A DNA stretch of 64,000 nt from Flavobacterium defluvii (GTDB taxonomy: Bacteria > Bacteroidota > Bacteroidia > Flavobacteriales > Flavobacteriaceae), in NCBI RefSeq assembly GCF_900129555.1, contig NZ_FQWC01000001.1, positions 620,001 through 684,000 of the forward strand, in the 5' to 3' direction. The notes beneath the pieces are model-generated. The model did no database searches. It was not told where the DNA came from and saw nothing but the letters and a program-made list of their open reading frames with translations. How positions within the stretch are numbered: the stretch's first letter is position 1; each line of letters begins with the position of its first letter. The position numbers and the translations under genes are program-made. Of the stretch, positions 43,053-50,447 are shown piece after piece.

Positions 43053-43095
43053 TGTCATTCCGAGGAACGAAGGAATCTCACTAGAGAATCGACAA
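43053..43095. repeat. GTCATTCCGAGGAACGAAGGAATC dispersed repeat
   Basis: gtcattccgaggaacgaagg followed by aatctcactagagaatcgac resembles the repeat common in flavobacterial gaps; attcc/ggaat arms can fold into a hairpin. Single copy in this window. Confidence 0.5.
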
Positions 43096-43207
43096 AGATT
43101 GACAATTTTCTATGCAGAAACAACTCATTATCTTTTTCTTAATTACAAATTCAATTGTTTTCAAAAGTAATTTTAGAATATTTATATTTACTGAAAACAA
43201 ATTATAA

Positions 43208-43990
43208 ATGCCACAACCAAAATCCAAACCTAGACTTTGGACACGAGACGAATTAATCGTTGCCTTAAATCTATATTTGACAATCGAATATGGAAAAGTA
43301 CATGATCAAAACCCAGATGTAATTAAATTGGGCAGTCTTATAAATAGAAGTCCCGGTTCAATATCTATGAGACTAAGTAATTTTGCTAGTGTGGATCCAT
43401 TTCACCAACAAAGAGGTGTTAAAGGTTTAAAAAATGGAATGAATCAAGTAAAACCTATTTGGGATGAATTTCACAACAATAGAGAAGAATTATTATTTCA
43501 AAGTGAAGAAATTCTTGCAACAAAAGAAAATACATCTATTAATGATAAATATGAACCTATTCTTTTTGACTTAAAAGATTTACAAGGAGAAACAGTTATA
43601 CGTGAAATAAAAACTAGAGTAAATCAATGTCTTTTTAGAAAAATGGTTCTTAACAATTATTCTAATAAATGTGCTATTACAGGAATTGATATTCCTGAAT
43701 TATTACATGCTAGTCATATAGTTCCATGGTCCAAAAACGAAAATGAAAGATTAAATATAGAAAACGGTATTTGCCTTTCTGTACTTTATGACAAAGCCTT
43801 TGATAGAGGTTTGATTGGAATAAATACAAATCATGAAATAATATTTTCTGATACACTTAAAAAGAAAAAAGAAACAGAATTCTATAACAGATATTTTAAT
43901 TTGATTGAAAATCAAAAGATATCATCTGCCAAAATCCTTCCAGGAAAAGCATTTCTCCAGTATCATTTAGACACGATTTTTAACAAATAA
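43208..43990 (+). CDS. HNH endonuclease
   Basis: A 260-residue protein. The N-terminal part (RLWTRDELIVALNLYLTIEYGK...SPGSISMRLSNFASVDPFHQQRG) is a helical domain common to a group of restriction-like HNH nucleases. The C-terminal HNH_2-type nuclease runs CAITGIDIPELLHASHIVPWSK (SHIVPW gives the His pair) and ENGICLSVLYDKAFDRGLI. No methyltransferase is adjacent. AT-rich codon use and position near other accessory genes suggest a defence-type or acquired gene. Confidence 0.88.
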   Translation: MPQPKSKPRLWTRDELIVALNLYLTIEYGKVHDQNPDVIKLGSLINRSPGSISMRLSNFASVDPFHQQRGVKGLKNGMNQVKPIWDEFHNNREELLFQSEEILATKENTSINDKYEPILFDLKDLQGETVIREIKTRVNQCLFRKMVLNNYSNKCAITGIDIPELLHASHIVPWSKNENERLNIENGICLSVLYDKAFDRGLIGINTNHEIIFSDTLKKKKETEFYNRYFNLIENQKISSAKILPGKAFLQYHLDTIFNK

Positions 43991-44001
43991 ATAATTTTTA
44001 G

Positions 44002-44030
44002 AAAAAAAGCCACTTCATCAGTGGCTTTTC
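44002..44030. terminator. Bidirectional terminator
   Basis: AAAAGCCACT-tcatc-AGTGGCTTTT, 10-bp perfect stem with A/T flanks between the convergent HNH and 78-aa genes. Confidence 0.9.
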
Positions 44031-44038
44031 ATATTTTC

Positions 44039-44275
44039 TTAATTCTCAACCTCAAAATAAGGGTTCAAAATCTCGGCTAACTCATTCAGCCAGAAATAAC
44101 CTTGTTCAACTGATTTTGGATCGATTTGCAGGGTTTCGCATTCTCGCATTAGAGACATAGCAAGAAGATAATTTACTTTTCGAATTGCTTTTGCGAAACT
44201 TTTAGGATCTGTCGCCTGATTGAAAAATTCATTTAACCGCAATTCGGTTTCTTTCGAAAGGGTGTTTACACTCAT
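44039..44275 (-). CDS. 78-aa protein, paralogue of the protein at 23493-23732
   Basis: A small helical protein without recognised domain. It shares with the 23.5-kb copy the pattern LS.ETE.RL..FFN.......FAKAIR..NY..A..(L/V)MR.....EQG.(F/Y)WLNELAEIL(D/N)PYFE(I/V)E. Here no XRE regulator is adjacent; instead the upstream gap holds the 14-bp-repeat-flanked element. The conserved C-terminal WLNELAEIL helix is the likely functional face. Confidence 0.75.
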   Translation of the reverse strand: MSVNTLSKETELRLNEFFNQATDPKSFAKAIRKVNYLLAMSLMRECETLQIDPKSVEQGYFWLNELAEILNPYFEVEN

Positions 44276-44277
44276 CT

Positions 44278-44414
44278 ATTTGAAGTTTAGGGAATATAAA
44301 ACCCATACGGGTTAGCTGTCCTACGCCTTCAAATACGCGTTGCAGTTGTTTCCAATACCGCCAGCATACCGCATGGGCAAGAAGATTTTTTGTGTTTATA
44401 ATTTGAAGTTTAGG
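44278..44414. other. GC-richer non-coding element flanked by 14-bp direct repeats
   Basis: ATTTGAAGTTTAGG occurs at 44278-44291 and again at 44401-44414. The 109 bases between are far richer in GC than the surroundings, carry a hairpin AACCC-atac-GGGTT (44300-44313) and, on the minus strand, a 17-codon frame (44374-44321) reading MRYAGGIGNNCNAYLKA. It lies directly before the 78-aa gene. The rest of the 343-base gap up to 44618 shows nothing recognisable. Confidence 0.5.
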
Positions 44415-44618
44415 ACTGCAAAGATATCAAAAAATCTGAGCCGATAATTTGAATTTCTTACAAATTAGTTTGTTTGCTGATACAGCATTTGCAGCGCGAT
44501 TTACCTTTCTCAGAAATTAAAATTTAACCCTAAAAATTTCATAATGTTTCCTTAACTCGCTTGGCTTTTCCTTCTAAAAGAAATAGATTTGAGAAACAAT
44601 CATTAAATAGAATCCGTT

Positions 44619-44933
44619 ATGAAAATTCAAATCAATACCGATAAAAACATCGAAGGACACCAAAGATTAGAAAATTATTTCTCTGAAGAATTAGAAAAAG
44701 GCTTAGCGCGTTTTGAAGATAAAATCACAAGAATCGAAGTACATTTTGGAGATGAAAACGGCGAGAAATTCAGCCTAAATGATAAAAAATGTGTTCTTGA
44801 AGTTCGTACCGCAAAATTACAGCCAATCACTGTAACAGAACACGCTGAAACTCTTGAAAAAGCTTTTAACGGTGCTTTGAGTAAAGCTAAAAAAACACTT
44901 ACTACAACTTTCGAAAAATTGAAAGCACACTAA
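44619..44933 (+). CDS. Ribosome hibernation-promoting factor/RaiA family protein
   Basis: A 104-residue short HPF/YfiA-type protein: MKIQINTDKNIEGHQRLENYFSEELEKGLARFEDKITRIEVHFGDENG, then LEVRTAKLQPITVTEHAETLEKAFNGALSKAKKTL. It lacks the C-terminal dimerisation domain of long HPF. Family members bind the 30S subunit and silence ribosomes in stationary phase. Confidence 0.82.
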   Translation: MKIQINTDKNIEGHQRLENYFSEELEKGLARFEDKITRIEVHFGDENGEKFSLNDKKCVLEVRTAKLQPITVTEHAETLEKAFNGALSKAKKTLTTTFEKLKAH

Positions 44934-44956
44934 AAATATATAGATTAAGTTTTTTT

Positions 44957-44999
44957 AAACCATATAAGTTATATAAGATAATTTATATGGTTTAATTTT
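44957..44999. terminator. Terminator-like hairpin (ACCATATAA family)
   Basis: AAACCATATAA / TTATATGGTTT with a 15-base loop, followed by AATTTTTTT. Serves the HPF gene (+) and perhaps the opposing lipoprotein gene (-). The same words form the repeat at 50295-50439. Confidence 0.7.
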
Positions 45000-45000
45000 T

Positions 45001-45684
45001 TTATGATTTTGGCAGAGGTGCTCCAACAGCGATATCACAGCGATGTCCCGGTTGTCCGTGTGGCGGATTCATTCCTTCTGCAACTGTTTTGTTGGCATCT
45101 GTACTTAATAAAGCAGGAACCGGATTTGATGAAGGCGCAGGAACGGTAACATTCTGTGTCATTGTTCCGCTTTGTGGTGTTGAAGCTGTTGTTGTAGTTT
45201 TGGCAACCGGAGAATTTAAAGGCGCTCCAACCGGAATATCACATCTGTGTCCCGGCTGTCCGTGCGACGGATTCATTCCTTTTCCAACTTTTACCGGCGC
45301 AGCAACTGTAGTGGTAACCACATTTTTTTGATTCGGATTTACTTGTACTGTTTGTCCCGGTTGCGCCTGAACTTGCTGTACTTGTTGAACCTGCTGTGTT
45401 GGTGCAGAATTCAAAGGTGCTCCAACAGCAATATCGCAGCGGTGTCCCGGTTGTCCGTGAGCCGGATTTAATCCCTTATTATCACTTAAAACTGTATTTG
45501 GGTTTGCTGCTGAAGTCTGAGTCTGCTGCTGCACTATTGAAGGTTTTTTTGTAGTATCTTTTGCCAGTCCAAGTCTTACCAATTCAGATGTTGCTGTGGT
45601 TTCTTGCGGCTCTAATTCTTTTTTGCAGGAAACAAAAAATAACGAGGTTATAATGAGTGAACTTAGTAGGATTTTTGGATTCAT
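45001..45684 (-). CDS. Lipoprotein with three HGQPGHRCD repeats
   Basis: A 227-residue lipoprotein: lipobox FFVSC (Cys20) and a Gln/Pro/Thr/Val-rich low-complexity body. The 20-residue unit G[LM]NP[ASP]HGQPGHRCDI[AP]VGAPL occurs three times (about 74-93, 136-155 and 205-224), joined by flexible linkers. Each unit has two His and one Cys, a pattern that could bind metal. The family is unknown to me; the repeat may be a surface ligand- or metal-binding motif. Confidence 0.75.
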   Translation of the reverse strand: MNPKILLSSLIITSLFFVSCKKELEPQETTATSELVRLGLAKDTTKKPSIVQQQTQTSAANPNTVLSDNKGLNPAHGQPGHRCDIAVGAPLNSAPTQQVQQVQQVQAQPGQTVQVNPNQKNVVTTTVAAPVKVGKGMNPSHGQPGHRCDIPVGAPLNSPVAKTTTTASTPQSGTMTQNVTVPAPSSNPVPALLSTDANKTVAEGMNPPHGQPGHRCDIAVGAPLPKS

Positions 45685-45792
45685 AATTTGGGATATTTAA
45701 AAAGCTCTCAAATATACTCGTTTTTTGAGATTAAACCATAATAAGTTATTTAAGATAATTTAAGTTTCGGGTCTTGCAATACTGTAAAGTTT

Positions 45793-45882
45793 TTTGCACG
45801 CAGATTTCGCAGATTAGGCAGATTTTTTAAAATTTACCTGCGTTTAATCTGTTTAGATCTGTAAAATCCGTGTGCCATCAAA
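45793..45882. repeat. Intergenic inverted repeat (GCAGATT / AATCTG type)
   Basis: gcacgcagatttcgcagatt and aggcagatttttt pair imperfectly with atctgtttagatctg and aaaatccgtgtgc. Lies before the NTF2-like gene. Confidence 0.65.
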
Positions 45883-45916
45883 AAATCCTTATCTTTAAAC
45901 TCAAATACAATCTCTC

Positions 45917-46405
45917 ATGAAAAAAACACTTTTACTGTTATTATTCGTCGCTTCTTTTGCAAATGCTCAAACCGACAAAGACAAAATCAATCAAACGCTT
46001 GATGCTTGGCACAAAGCCGCTGCCGAAGTAAAATTTGATGCTTATTTTTCTGCTTTGGCAGATGATGCTATTTATATTGGAACTGACGCAACCGAAAACT
46101 GGACTAAAAAAGAATTTTCAGTTTGGGCAAAACCATTTTTCGACAAAGGAACAACCTGGAATTTTAAAGCCTTAGAACGTAATATCTTTTTTGACAAATC
46201 TGGAAAAACAGCCTGGTTTGATGAATTGCTGGATACGCAAATGAAAATCTGCCGCGGTTCAGGAGTTTTGGTAAAAGTTGGTAAAGAATGGAAAATTCAG
46301 CATTATGTTTTATCAATGACCATTCCGAATGATGAGGTTGATGCAGTAACAAAGCTAAAAGCCCCAATTGAAGACGCTTTGATTGCGAAGCTTCAAAAAA
46401 AATAA
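45917..46405 (+). CDS. Secreted NTF2-like (SnoaL-type) protein
   Basis: A 162-residue exported protein: signal peptide 1-17 (FANAQ), then an NTF2-like alpha-beta cone fold recognised from INQTLDAWHKAAAEVKFDAYFSALADDAIYIGTDATENWTKKEF and GKTAWFDELLDTQMK...GVLVKVGKEWKIQHYVLS. Catalytic or binding function is unknown. Confidence 0.83.
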   Translation: MKKTLLLLLFVASFANAQTDKDKINQTLDAWHKAAAEVKFDAYFSALADDAIYIGTDATENWTKKEFSVWAKPFFDKGTTWNFKALERNIFFDKSGKTAWFDELLDTQMKICRGSGVLVKVGKEWKIQHYVLSMTIPNDEVDAVTKLKAPIEDALIAKLQKK

Positions 46406-46539
46406 ACATTTTTCAACTTTATTCTTATATACATAACTTTTTAAACACTTTACTAGTTAAAATATTAAATTAATTATAATGTAATTGACAAAATTGGGCG
46501 TAATTTAGGGTGTCAAAATAAAATAGTATCAAAAAAACA

Positions 46540-46579
46540 GGGTGTATTTTATAAATTTATTTAAAATAAAAATGCACCC
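46540..46579. other. Long hairpin upstream of amt
   Basis: GGGTGTATTTTAT pairs with ATAAAAATGCACCC (one G-T and one slip), about 90 bases before the ammonium transporter start and ahead of its -7 box. May be the terminator of the NTF2-like gene or a regulatory site; nothing else is seen in the 262-base gap. Confidence 0.4.
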
Positions 46580-46621
46580 GCTATTTTAACAGCCCTTAAA
46601 ATCAGAATATTTAATTTTTTT

Positions 46622-46629
46622 TAACTTTG
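46622..46629 (+). promoter_or_regulatory. -7 promoter box of amt
   Basis: TAACTTTG matches TAnnTTTG, 38 bases before the ATG. No convincing -33 TTG is present, which would fit an activator-dependent promoter. Confidence 0.5.
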
Positions 46630-46667
46630 ACCCCAAAAAAAATAGGGTTCAATTAAGTATTTGAAAA

Positions 46668-48050
46668 ATGAAAATAGAAAAACGCTGGATTATTTCCTTC
46701 ATTATGATAAGTGTTGTTTGTACTATTGGTGCATTTTGGCCAACAGTAACAGAAAATAATTATGTTTTATCAGAATTTGGAACTACAGATCACATTGTAC
46801 CAGCAGATGTTGCCTGGATGCTTACTTCAAGTTGTTTAGTATTAATTATGACACCGGGATTATCGTTTTTTTACGGCGGAATGGTGGGCCGTAAAAACGT
46901 AATTTCTACCATGTTGCAAAGTTTTATCTGTTTAGGTGTTGTTACACTTTTATGGGTTGTGGTCGCTTTTAGTCTGGCGTTTGGCGAACCGGTTGGCTTT
47001 GGTTCAGGAGATCATTTTTATAGTTTTTTCGGAAATCCAACAACTTTTGCTTTTATGGATTATGTGGGCGTTTTGCCTCATAAACAATTGGCAAGTACGA
47101 TTCCGTTTATGCTTTTTGCTTTATTTCAAATGAAATTTGCGATTATCTGTCCGGCAATTATTACGGGTTCGTTTGCAGAGCGTGTTCGTTTTATCTCTTA
47201 TTTAGTTTTCATTAGTTTATTTACCATTTTTATATATGCTCCATTATGTCACGCGGTTTGGTATCCAACGGGTGTTTTAGGAAGTTATTTTGGAGTTAAA
47301 GATTTCGCCGGAGGAACTGTTGTCCATATGAGTTCTGGTTTTGCAGCTCTGGCGGGAGTTTTAGTTTTAGGGAAAAGAAAAAACAGTCAGCATATTCCAA
47401 CAAACATTCCGTTTGTGTTATTAGGAACAGGAATGTTATGGTTCGGATGGTTTGGTTTCAACGCCGGATCTGCACTTGCTGCTAACGGAACTGCTGCAAT
47501 GGCTTTTGCAACAACCACAACTTCATCGGCAGCAGCCATGTTAACGTGGATTTTCTTTGATAGAATGAACGGAAGAAAAGTTTCTGCTCTTGGTGCCTGC
47601 ATTGGTGCCGTTGTTGGTTTAGTAGCTATTACGCCAGCCGCGGGATTTGTTTCTGTACCGGAAAGTATGTTTTTTGGATTTGTAACCGCTTTGGTTTCAA
47701 ATTCAGCTGTAAACTGCCGCTTCTCTAAAAGATTCGATGATACGCTTGACGTTTTTGCCTGCCACGGTGTTGGAGGAATTATGGGAATGATTTTAACAGC
47801 GATTTTTGCTCATGGCGAAGATGCAAGTTTACTACACGGAGGCTGGAACGTTTTTGGTCACCACATGATGGCATTGGTTCTAGTTTCTATATTTACTTTT
47901 TTTGGAGCTTATTTCTTATTTAAAGTAACCAATTTCATTATTCCGCTTCGTGTTTCTGAAGAATCAGAACATATCGGATTGGATTTATCGCAGCACGATG
48001 AAACGCTTGATCCAAAATTAAAACCAATTACTGAACCACATTACGGTTAA
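46668..48050 (+). CDS. amt: Ammonium transporter
   Basis: A 460-residue Amt/Rh family channel with about 11-12 helices. Conserved blocks are TPGLSFFYGGMVGRKN, DFAGGTVVHMSSGFAAL (pore His 1), FGWFGFNAGSALAANG and DVFACHGVGGIMGMILTAIFA (pore His 2). It moves ammonium/ammonia across the inner membrane. No adjacent glnK (PII) gene is visible in the window, unlike many amt loci. Confidence 0.95.
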   Translation: MKIEKRWIISFIMISVVCTIGAFWPTVTENNYVLSEFGTTDHIVPADVAWMLTSSCLVLIMTPGLSFFYGGMVGRKNVISTMLQSFICLGVVTLLWVVVAFSLAFGEPVGFGSGDHFYSFFGNPTTFAFMDYVGVLPHKQLASTIPFMLFALFQMKFAIICPAIITGSFAERVRFISYLVFISLFTIFIYAPLCHAVWYPTGVLGSYFGVKDFAGGTVVHMSSGFAALAGVLVLGKRKNSQHIPTNIPFVLLGTGMLWFGWFGFNAGSALAANGTAAMAFATTTTSSAAAMLTWIFFDRMNGRKVSALGACIGAVVGLVAITPAAGFVSVPESMFFGFVTALVSNSAVNCRFSKRFDDTLDVFACHGVGGIMGMILTAIFAHGEDASLLHGGWNVFGHHMMALVLVSIFTFFGAYFLFKVTNFIIPLRVSEESEHIGLDLSQHDETLDPKLKPITEPHYG

Positions 48051-48065
48051 GAATATTTTTTTTTC

Positions 48066-48114
48066 GCCACGAATTCACGAATGATTTTAAAAATACAATT
48101 CGTGGATTCGTGGC
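48066..48114. repeat. GCCACGAATTCACGAAT inverted repeat
   Basis: GCCACGAATTCACGAAT (48066-48082) pairs with ATTCGTGGATTCGTGGC (48098-48114) with one mismatch and a 15-base loop. Confidence 0.8.
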
Positions 48115-48130
48115 AAACAATTTAAAACAT

Positions 48131-48266
48131 ATAGTCCCTACGGGACATTTCATCAAATCAACATTTTTTTCTACCGATCTTTAACTCCTAACGGAGCATA
48201 TCTCGTAGAGATTAAATATCGGTAAAATCAATATCGCTCACTTTGAAGTTGTCCCGTAGGGACTAT
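48131..48266. repeat. 136-bp palindromic element with TAGTCCCTACGGGAC ends
   Basis: ATAGTCCCTACGGGAC at 48131-48146 has its exact complement at 48251-48266. Inside, taccgatctttaa pairs with the attaaatatcggta region and ctcctaacggag forms a small hairpin. A compact multi-stem element in the 350-base gap between amt and trmB, which has no gene. Confidence 0.8.
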
Positions 48267-48305
48267 ACAGATTATTTATGTAAAAAAAATCTTTTTAATC
48301 TGTGA

Positions 48306-48323
48306 TCCCGATAGCTATCGGGA
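48306..48323. repeat. 18-bp perfect palindrome TCCCGATAGCTATCGGGA
   Basis: Perfect self-complementary site; near-identical copies lie at 31684-31702 and, degraded, at 20580-20600. Confidence 0.85.
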
Positions 48324-48356
48324 GTGGCTAAAAATTAAAACCCTGTTTACACCCCG

Positions 48357-48383
48357 TTGATTCGTTTATATTCCTTAATTTTG
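48357..48383 (+). promoter_or_regulatory. Promoter of trmB
   Basis: TTG (48357-48359), 16-base spacer, TAATTTTG (48376-48383). Its position supports the GTG start at 48402 over upstream starts. Confidence 0.6.
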
Positions 48384-48401
48384 CCGAAAATTTTTGTAAA
48401 A

Positions 48402-49079
48402 GTGGGAAGTAAAAATAAACTAAAAAGATTCAGAGAAAACGAAACATTTCAAAACGTTTTTCAACCAACAAGAGAAGAAGTTGTAGGCGATTTAATGCCT
48501 TTAAAAGGGAAATGGAATTCGGATTTCTTTAAAAATGATAATCCTCTGGTTTTAGAATTAGGATGCGGGAAAGGTGAATACTCAGTTGGATTAGCAGAAA
48601 AATATCCCAACAAAAATTTTATCGGTATTGATATTAAAGGCGCACGTTTCTGGCGTGGTGCAAAGACTGCTGTCGAAAACGGACTTCATAATGTTGCTTT
48701 CGTACGTACTCAAATCGAATTAATCAATCACATTTTTGCCGAAGGCGAAGTAGATGAAATCTGGATTACTTTTCCGGATCCGCAGATTAAATATAAGAGA
48801 ACAAAACACAGAATGACAAATTCTGAGTTCCTGAAGTTGTACAAAAAAATCCTTAAAAAAGACGGTGTCGTAAACCTTAAAACCGACAGCGAATTTATGC
48901 ACGGTTATACGCTTGGGCTTCTTCATGGAGAAGGACACGAGGTATTATACGCTAATCATAATGTTTACAAAAATGAAGGAAGTCCGGAAGTTGTAACTTC
49001 GATCCAGACATTTTATGAAAAACAATATTTAGAAATTAACAAGGCAATTACGTATATTCGTTTCAAAATTAAAGACTAA
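48402..49079 (+). CDS. trmB: tRNA (guanine-N7-)-methyltransferase TrmB
   Basis: A 225-residue SAM-dependent methyltransferase that makes m7G46 in tRNA. SAM motif I is LVLELGCGKGEYSVGLAEKYP, and the TrmB signature is DEIWITFPDPQIKYKRTKHRMTN; GSPEVVTSIQTFYE is near the C-terminus. GTG 48402 (VGSKNKLKRF) is the natural start because relatives begin at the same place and a promoter lies just upstream. Confidence 0.94.
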   Translation: MGSKNKLKRFRENETFQNVFQPTREEVVGDLMPLKGKWNSDFFKNDNPLVLELGCGKGEYSVGLAEKYPNKNFIGIDIKGARFWRGAKTAVENGLHNVAFVRTQIELINHIFAEGEVDEIWITFPDPQIKYKRTKHRMTNSEFLKLYKKILKKDGVVNLKTDSEFMHGYTLGLLHGEGHEVLYANHNVYKNEGSPEVVTSIQTFYEKQYLEINKAITYIRFKIKD

Positions 49080-49120
49080 TTTAATTTTGAAACGAATCTT
49101 TTAACCGATTAACTTACTGA

Positions 49121-49759
49121 ATGGTATACCTTACTCCTATTCTTTCAGGTTTTATTGCCGCCGCAATTGGGATTATTCCTCCGGGATTAATCAACATGAC
49201 AGCAGCCAAAATAAATTTGAAAGAAGGAAAAAAGAACGCTTTATGGTTTGTTATTGGAGCGGTTTTGGTCATCTTTTTTCAGGTGTATGTTGCAGTTTTA
49301 TTTGCACGTGTCATAGATAATCGGCCAGATGTTGTAACACTTTTACGTGAAGTTGGGTTTGTTATTTTTTCGATTCTAACCATTTATTTTTTGTTTATTG
49401 CCAAAGAACCAAAAACCAAAAAGAAATCGAAAATTAAAAAGAGCAGTAAAAAAAGCCGTTTCTTTCTTGGAATGCTGCTTTCGGTATTAAACTTTTTTCC
49501 AATTCCGTATTATGTTGTAGTGAGTGTCACTCTGGCTTCATACAATCTTTTTGTATTTGAAAACACTATTATTTTCGCGTTTGTTTTAGGTTCGGTTCTG
49601 GGATCATTTGTTGTCTTATACAGCTATATTGCTTTCTTCGGAAAGATTGAAAAGAAAACGGATTACTTAATGCGAAACATGAATACTATTATTGGAAGTA
49701 TTACGGGTTTAGTTGCCGTTGTGACGCTTTTTAATATTTTGAATTATTATTTCGGGTAA
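49121..49759 (+). CDS. LysE family translocator
   Basis: A 212-residue membrane protein of six helices in the LysE/RhtB exporter superfamily: the first helix FIAAAIGIIPPGLINMTAAKINLKEGKKNA has the conserved PGP-like Pro-Pro-Gly turn and Asn. A Lys/Ser-rich cytosolic loop (KTKKKSKIKKSSKKS, about 98-112) separates the halves. It may export amino acids; the substrate is unknown. It lies 41 bases after trmB and may be co-transcribed. Confidence 0.82.
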   Translation: MVYLTPILSGFIAAAIGIIPPGLINMTAAKINLKEGKKNALWFVIGAVLVIFFQVYVAVLFARVIDNRPDVVTLLREVGFVIFSILTIYFLFIAKEPKTKKKSKIKKSSKKSRFFLGMLLSVLNFFPIPYYVVVSVTLASYNLFVFENTIIFAFVLGSVLGSFVVLYSYIAFFGKIEKKTDYLMRNMNTIIGSITGLVAVVTLFNILNYYFG

Positions 49760-49770
49760 AATTTTATAGG

Positions 49771-49950
49771 CCACAGATTATACGGATTAAAATGATTTTT
49801 ACTTTGTGGTTAGATATTTTTCACGGATTTATTTAGCAGATCTAAAAGGGTTTTAAAAAATAATCTGTTTAAATCTGCAAAATCTGCGGGAAACTTAAAT
49901 TTTAAGACAAAGCAAAAAAATCATTTTAATCCGTTAAATCTGTGGCAAAA
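49771..49950. repeat. Intergenic inverted repeat (CCACAGATT..AATCTGTGG type)
   Basis: gccacagattatacggatta and aaatgattttt on the left pair with aaaaaatcattttaatccg and ttaaatctgtggc on the right. Between are gcagatctaaaagggtttt and atctgcaaaatctgcgg. Imperfect two-arm element filling the gap before the alkyltransferase-like gene. Confidence 0.75.
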
Positions 49951-49960
49951 AAACTAATGT

Positions 49961-50287
49961 ATGGCTGAGGAAAATTTTTTCGAAAGAGTGTATGTAATTG
50001 CCAGACAAATTCCGTTTGGGAGAGTCACTTCTTATGGCGCAATCGCAAAGGCTTTAGGTACGGCACGTTCGGCACGAATGGTGGGCTGGGCAATGAATGC
50101 CTGTCATAATATGGACGATGTTCCGGCGCACAGAGTCGTAAACCAAAAAGGACTTTTGACAGGAAAACATCATTTTGACGGAACAAATTTAATGCAGCAG
50201 CTTCTGGAAAATGAAGGTATTAAAGTGGTAAACAATCAAATCGTCGATTTTGAAAAACACTTTTGGAAGCCTGAAGTTCAATACTAA
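49961..50287 (+). CDS. Alkyltransferase-like protein (Cys-less MGMT family)
   Basis: A 108-residue protein of the MGMT C-terminal DNA-binding type: QIPFGRVTSYGAIAKALG, then ARMVGWAMNACH and DDVPAHRVVNQKGLLTG. The active-site motif PCHR of true methyltransferases reads PAHR here, so the alkyl-accepting Cys is replaced by Ala (residue about 62). This is the alkyltransferase-like (ATL) form that binds O6-alkylguanine and flags it for nucleotide excision repair. Confidence 0.88.
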   Translation: MAEENFFERVYVIARQIPFGRVTSYGAIAKALGTARSARMVGWAMNACHNMDDVPAHRVVNQKGLLTGKHHFDGTNLMQQLLENEGIKVVNNQIVDFEKHFWKPEVQY

Positions 50288-50294
50288 AATTTTC

Positions 50295-50439
50295 ACCATA
50301 TAAGTTATATAAGTTCATTTAGCTTTGATTCACTTTGTCATTTAGTCTCGCAAAGTCGCGAAGTCGCAAAGCTTTTTTTATTTTCTTTGCGAGAGATCTA
50401 TACGTAATCCTTAATATGAACTTATATAACTTATATGGT
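50295..50439. repeat. Element bounded by 24-bp perfect inverted repeats
   Basis: The arm at 50295-50318 (accatataagttatataag then ttcat) has its exact complement at 50416-50439. The centre holds cgcaaagtcgcgaagtcgca and ctttgcgagagat. MITE-like shape, but no target-site duplication is evident. Related words are at 44957-44993 and 45733. Confidence 0.8.
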
Positions 50440-50447
50440 TCAAAAAA

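Noticed and set aside
45089-45471. Two overlapping frames antisense to the HGQPGHRCD lipoprotein
   Set aside because: They mirror the repetitive Pro/Thr/Val codons on the other strand; no start context or domain.
46480-46630. Riboswitch upstream of amt
   Set aside because: Only one simple hairpin is seen; no conserved aptamer-like junction could be recognised.
48357-48401. Upstream extension of trmB
   Set aside because: It would begin at the -33 element of a good promoter; relatives begin GSKNKLKRF.
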